A DNA stretch of 64,000 nucleotides. It comes from Rhodococcus sp. 105337. Lineage in GTDB: Bacteria; Actinomycetota; Actinomycetes; Mycobacteriales; Mycobacteriaceae. Within the stretch, counting starts at the first letter, position 1, and every line of letters starts with the position of its first letter. Made by a program: the position numbers and the translations under genes. The stretch lies in NCBI RefSeq assembly GCF_012844225.1, contig NZ_JABAGQ010000005.1:62001-126000 (forward strand). Reading direction: 5' to 3'. The notes beneath the pieces were generated by a model. That model had not been told where the DNA came from. It saw only the letters and a list, made by a program, of their open reading frames with translations, and did no database searches. Below are positions 60,994-64,000 of this stretch, piece by piece.

Positions 60994-62835
60994 ATGACCA
61001 CATCGAAGGGCATATCCGATGAGAAGGTCGATCGAGCGAAGATCGAGAACCGGGCGCCCTCTGTGGCTCACATGTTCCTCGACCGCATCACCGCGTCTCC
61101 CGATGCCGAGGCCTTCCGGTTTCCGATGGGTGCGGAGGAATGGATCGGGGTCACGTGGGCGCAGACGGGCGAACGCGTACGCCTGCTCGCCGCGGGCCTC
61201 ATCGCGCTCGGCATCCAACCCGAGGACCGGGTGTCTCTCGCGTCGACCACACGATACGAGTGGGTCCTCGCCGACCTCGCGGTGATGTGTGCGGGCGCGG
61301 CCACGACCACGGTCTACCCCACCACGAACGCCCACGACGTCGCGTTCATCGTGGCGGATTCGGGAAGCCGGATCGTTATCGCCGAGGACGCCGACCAGGT
61401 CGGCAAGCTGGTTCAGCACCGGGACGAACTGCCGGATGTCTCCGCGGTGGTGGTCGTCGACGGCCACGGTGACGGCGACTGGGTACTCGGTTACGACGAT
61501 CTCGAGGACCGCGGACGCACACTGCTCGCCGAGAACCCGAACGCGGTGTCCGACCGGATCCAGCGGATCCGGCCCGATCACCTCGCGACCCTCATCTACA
61601 CGTCGGGTACCACGGGAAGGCCCAAGGGTGTTCGTCTGCCGCACTCGGCCTGGACCTATGAGGCCGCCGCGATCGACGCCATCGGCCTCCTCGGTCCCGA
61701 CGACCTCCAATACCTGTGGCTTCCGCTGTCGCACGTGTTCGGGAAGGTGCTGCTGACCCTTCCCCTCCAGATCGGTTTCCCGACAGTGGTGGACGGACGA
61801 GTCGACAAGATTGTCGAGAACCTCGCGGTCGTGCACCCCACATTCATGGGGGCGGCGCCACGGATCTTCGAAAAGGCGCATGCCCGAATCGAATCCATGA
61901 TGGAAGACGAAGGCGGCGCGAAGAAGAGGATCTTCGACTGGGCCGTCGGCGTCGGACTGAAGATGTCCCGGGCCCGGCAGGACGGCAGGTCCCCTGGCAC
62001 GCGCGACAAGCTCGGCTACGCGCTCGCCGACCGACTCGTGTTCTCCACCGTCCGCGAGCGGTTCGGCGGCAGGTTGCGCTTCTTCATCTCCGGTTCCGCG
62101 CCGCTCAACCCGGACATCGGCAGGTGGTTCGATGCGGTGGGTATCCCGGTGCTCGAGGGGTACGGGCTCACCGAGACCGCGGCCGCGTCGTGCGTCAACC
62201 GCCCGGACTCGAACCGGATCGGCACGGTCGGGCGCCCGGTGCCCGGCACCGAGATAGCGATCGCCGACGACGGCGAGGTGCTGATCAAGGGGCCGGGCGT
62301 CATGACGGGCTATCACAATCGTCCCGACGCGACGGCCGAGTCGCTCACCGAGGACGGCTGGTTCCGCACCGGCGATATCGGCAGCATCGAGGACGGTTAT
62401 CTGAGGATCACCGACCGCAAGAAGGACATGTTCAAGACCTCGCAGGGCAAGTACGTCGCACCGTCCGCGACCGCGGCGACGTTCAAGGGAATCTGCCCGT
62501 ACGCGTCGGAGATCGTCGTCTACGGCGAAGGCAGGCCGTACTGCGTCGCGCTGGTGGGCCTGGACGCGGAGACCGTGACCGAGTGGGCCGGCAGGAACGG
62601 GCTCGACGGGGCGAGTTTCGCGGAGATCTCGCGGCACGAGAAGACGCGCGGCATGATCTGGACGTACATCGAGGAGCTGAATCTGCAGCTCAACCGGTGG
62701 GAACAGGTCAAGAAGTTCACGATCATCGACCGCGAACTCACGGTGGAATCCGGTGACCTGACGCCGAGCATGAAGTTGCGCCGCAAAGTGGTGGTGGACT
62801 CGTTCTCGGACAGCCTGGCGGGTCTGTACGACTGA
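60994..62835 (+). CDS. Long-chain fatty-acid-CoA ligase (FadD15-like)
   Basis: The 613-residue adenylate-forming enzyme has the AMP-binding P-loop IYTSGTTGRPKGV, YGLTETAAASCVN, WFRTGDIGSIEDGYLRITDRKKDMFKTSQGKYVAP and, at the end, TPSMKLRRKVV with the Lys of motif A10. The long form with MGAAPRIFEKAH is the FadD15/long-chain ACSL type, which activates C14-C20 fatty acids with CoA at the membrane. A TAGACT sequence 10 bases before the ATG could be a -10 element. DUF5313 follows closely. Confidence 0.93.
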   Translation: MTTSKGISDEKVDRAKIENRAPSVAHMFLDRITASPDAEAFRFPMGAEEWIGVTWAQTGERVRLLAAGLIALGIQPEDRVSLASTTRYEWVLADLAVMCAGAATTTVYPTTNAHDVAFIVADSGSRIVIAEDADQVGKLVQHRDELPDVSAVVVVDGHGDGDWVLGYDDLEDRGRTLLAENPNAVSDRIQRIRPDHLATLIYTSGTTGRPKGVRLPHSAWTYEAAAIDAIGLLGPDDLQYLWLPLSHVFGKVLLTLPLQIGFPTVVDGRVDKIVENLAVVHPTFMGAAPRIFEKAHARIESMMEDEGGAKKRIFDWAVGVGLKMSRARQDGRSPGTRDKLGYALADRLVFSTVRERFGGRLRFFISGSAPLNPDIGRWFDAVGIPVLEGYGLTETAAASCVNRPDSNRIGTVGRPVPGTEIAIADDGEVLIKGPGVMTGYHNRPDATAESLTEDGWFRTGDIGSIEDGYLRITDRKKDMFKTSQGKYVAPSATAATFKGICPYASEIVVYGEGRPYCVALVGLDAETVTEWAGRNGLDGASFAEISRHEKTRGMIWTYIEELNLQLNRWEQVKKFTIIDRELTVESGDLTPSMKLRRKVVVDSFSDSLAGLYD

Positions 62836-62852
62836 GGGCTTATGCTGTCGAT

Positions 62853-63233
62853 ATGAGTAGTGCACGACCTAATTTGTTTCAGCGCCTCGGATACATGGTC
62901 GGTCGCACGTTGCCGCCCGAGATGCGCGAGTGGGTTCGCAACGACATCCTCGGTCCCGGGGGCGCGCGGCGCTATCTGCTGCGCTGGAACCTGCCGATCA
63001 TCCCGCCGTTGATGCTGTTCCTGCTGATTCCGGGCCCGGTCTGGATTCCCTTCGCGATGATGCTGCTGCTGTTCCTGCCCTGGGTCTACTTCTCGGCGGC
63101 ACTCATGCCCGTGTGGCAGCGCCATCGCTTGCAGCAACACGGAATCGATCCCGAACTGCTGAGCGAGAAAGCCCGTAACCGGGCGGCCCGGGAACGCGAG
63201 GACTACGAGCGTCGCATGGGCCGGGCCGTCTGA
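62853..63233 (+). CDS. DUF5313-family membrane protein
   Basis: The 126-residue protein has the DUF5313 layout: NLFQRLGYMVGRTLPPEMREWVRNDILGPGGARRYLLRW, two joined hydrophobic segments (about 47-85, LPIIPPLMLFLLIPGPVWIPFAMMLLLFLPWVYFSAALM) forming a hairpin, and a charged helical tail (LLSEKARNRAAREREDYERRMG). Function is not known; it is common in Corynebacteriales. It lies 17 bases after the acyl-CoA ligase and is probably in the same transcript. Confidence 0.88.
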   Translation: MSSARPNLFQRLGYMVGRTLPPEMREWVRNDILGPGGARRYLLRWNLPIIPPLMLFLLIPGPVWIPFAMMLLLFLPWVYFSAALMPVWQRHRLQQHGIDPELLSEKARNRAAREREDYERRMGRAV

Positions 63234-63257
63234 GCCTCGGCTCCACCGTGCGCCGGC

Positions 63258-64000
63258 CTACGACAGCACTTCCACCAGCGTGGTCTCGCTGTCGCCGGTC
63301 ATGTACTTCTCGACCTTGTCGAGATGGTGACGCCAGAAGGCCTGTGCCCGGCCGGGTTCGCCCGCGCGCAGTAGTGCGACGAGTTTGCGGCTCGCGCGCA
63401 GCGCGACGGCCGCGCCGGGCCGGTCCGGCTCGGCGCGAGAGGAAATGTACAGGGCGGCATGAGCATCCATGATGTCGAGGAGCATGCCGGCCAGCGTGTT
63501 CAGCGTCTCGTTGCCGCCGAGTTCCATGACCGTGCGATGCACCTCGGTGTTCGCCTTCGCGAACGCGTGTGGATCGTCCAGGAAGGCTTCTCCCCGGTCG
63601 ACCACGGCGGCGAGTTCGTCGATCCGCCCGTCGGGATCGGCCGCGATCAAACCCACCGCCGCGACCTCGAGTTCGGTGCGGGCGCGGTAGACGTCGGCCA
63701 GGGGGACGCCGCGGTATTGCAGCAGCAGGCCGGCATAGCGGGCTGCGGTGGACCTGTCGGGCGCCTGCACGCGGGCGCCCCCGTGGGCCCCGCGCAGAAC
63801 GGTGATGATGCCTTCCGACTCGAGTATCCGGAACGCTTCACGCAATGTCGGGCGCGAGACGCCGAACCGCTCCATGAGCGCGGCCTCGTTGGGAAGCGGC
63901 TCCCCGGCTTCGAGTTCTCCGGTGATGATCTGGCGGCGAAGATTCGCCGCGATCAGTTCCCCGGCCTTGGGCACACGCACGATCGTCGAACGTCCGTCGA
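63258..64000 (-). CDS. FadR/GntR-family regulator (5' end outside window)
   Basis: The protein has a winged-helix GntR domain at its N-terminus (ELIAANLRRQIITGELEAGEPLPNEAALMERFGVSRPTLREAFRILESEGIITVLRGAHGGARV) and a FadR-type all-helical effector domain with FCD metal-binding His residues (ANTEVHRTVMELGGNE, FWRHHLDKVEKYM). An in-frame GTG at 63980 would start MRVPKAGE, but the frame is open to the end of the window (DGRSTIVRVPKAGE) and orthologues often have this extension, so I treat the start as beyond base 64000. It may respond to acyl-CoA or organic acids, which fits its neighbourhood; its targets are unknown. Confidence 0.9.
   Translation of the reverse strand, partial: DGRSTIVRVPKAGELIAANLRRQIITGELEAGEPLPNEAALMERFGVSRPTLREAFRILESEGIITVLRGAHGGARVQAPDRSTAARYAGLLLQYRGVPLADVYRARTELEVAAVGLIAADPDGRIDELAAVVDRGEAFLDDPHAFAKANTEVHRTVMELGGNETLNTLAGMLLDIMDAHAALYISSRAEPDRPGAAVALRASRKLVALLRAGEPGRAQAFWRHHLDKVEKYMTGDSETTLVEVLS

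Overview
The window is one contiguous piece of a high-GC actinobacterial chromosome, almost fully coding, with many GTG starts and 1-4 base stop/start overlaps. The gene set (galactofuran synthesis genes glfT2 and glf, an LGFP-repeat amidase, an LCP protein, a ferritin under an iron box, F420-type oxidoreductases) and the gene order match the Mycobacterium tuberculosis stretch from about Rv3807c to Rv3846. I infer a mycolic-acid-containing genus, most likely Rhodococcus or a close relative; the species cannot be told from sequence alone. I saw no tRNA, rRNA, CRISPR array, insertion sequence, prophage or plasmid gene.

Layout. 1-11.4 kb: cell-wall block (start of a PAP2-type phosphatase, glfT2, glf, a MerR/TipAS regulator, a SpoIID-type protein, a Zn amidase with LGFP repeats) followed by a HAD phosphatase, an acyltransferase and an MBL-Rieske hybrid. 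11.4-22 kb: membrane and housekeeping genes (heptad-repeat protein, MFS, thioesterase, VOC, serS with an ankyrin gene, septum-formation protein, zincin-like protein, nitronate monooxygenase, ABM, NUDIX, a catalytically degenerate alpha/beta hydrolase, a PPOX protein). 22-26.8 kb: an acyl-CoA catabolic module (thiolase, two SDRs, enoyl-CoA hydratase) with a TetR gene; the thiolase and TetR promoters share a palindrome. 26.9-30.1 kb: phosphatase-pheA pair, an unknown gene, and a DUF2470 gene behind an IdeR-type iron box. 30.2-34.3 kb: a four-gene ABC importer plus flavin monooxygenase operon of the organosulfur type, placed inside what is a compact Rv3839-Rv3841 block in M. tuberculosis. 34.3-45.1 kb: CPBP protease, LCP protein, bfrB ferritin, DUF5926, glpQ-DUF4328-rhodanese, LLM oxidoreductase, Rv1733c-like protein, msrA, acyltransferase 3, sodA.

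45.2-54.7 kb: an unknown gene, a Mn-sensing yybP-ykoY riboswitch with a legible expression platform before a GDT1-family transporter, MarR-MFS, an SDR, a TM0106-type nuclease, then DUF6474, a small His-containing membrane protein, YcnI, CopC and CopD, which look like one copper operon. 54.7-64 kb: UdgX, a FetB-like permease, DUF427, TetR-MFS with an AT-rich operator region, succinic semialdehyde dehydrogenase, a long-chain acyl-CoA ligase, DUF5313 and a GntR regulator that runs off the end.

Three themes stand out: metal homeostasis (iron box, ferritin, Mn riboswitch, SodA, copper operon), envelope building, and acyl-CoA metabolism. No clear new multi-gene system is visible. The best leads are the riboswitch expression platform, the shared TetR operator, the hydrolase without its Ser and His, the long terminator hairpin inside a coding end, and the small membrane protein of the copper operon.
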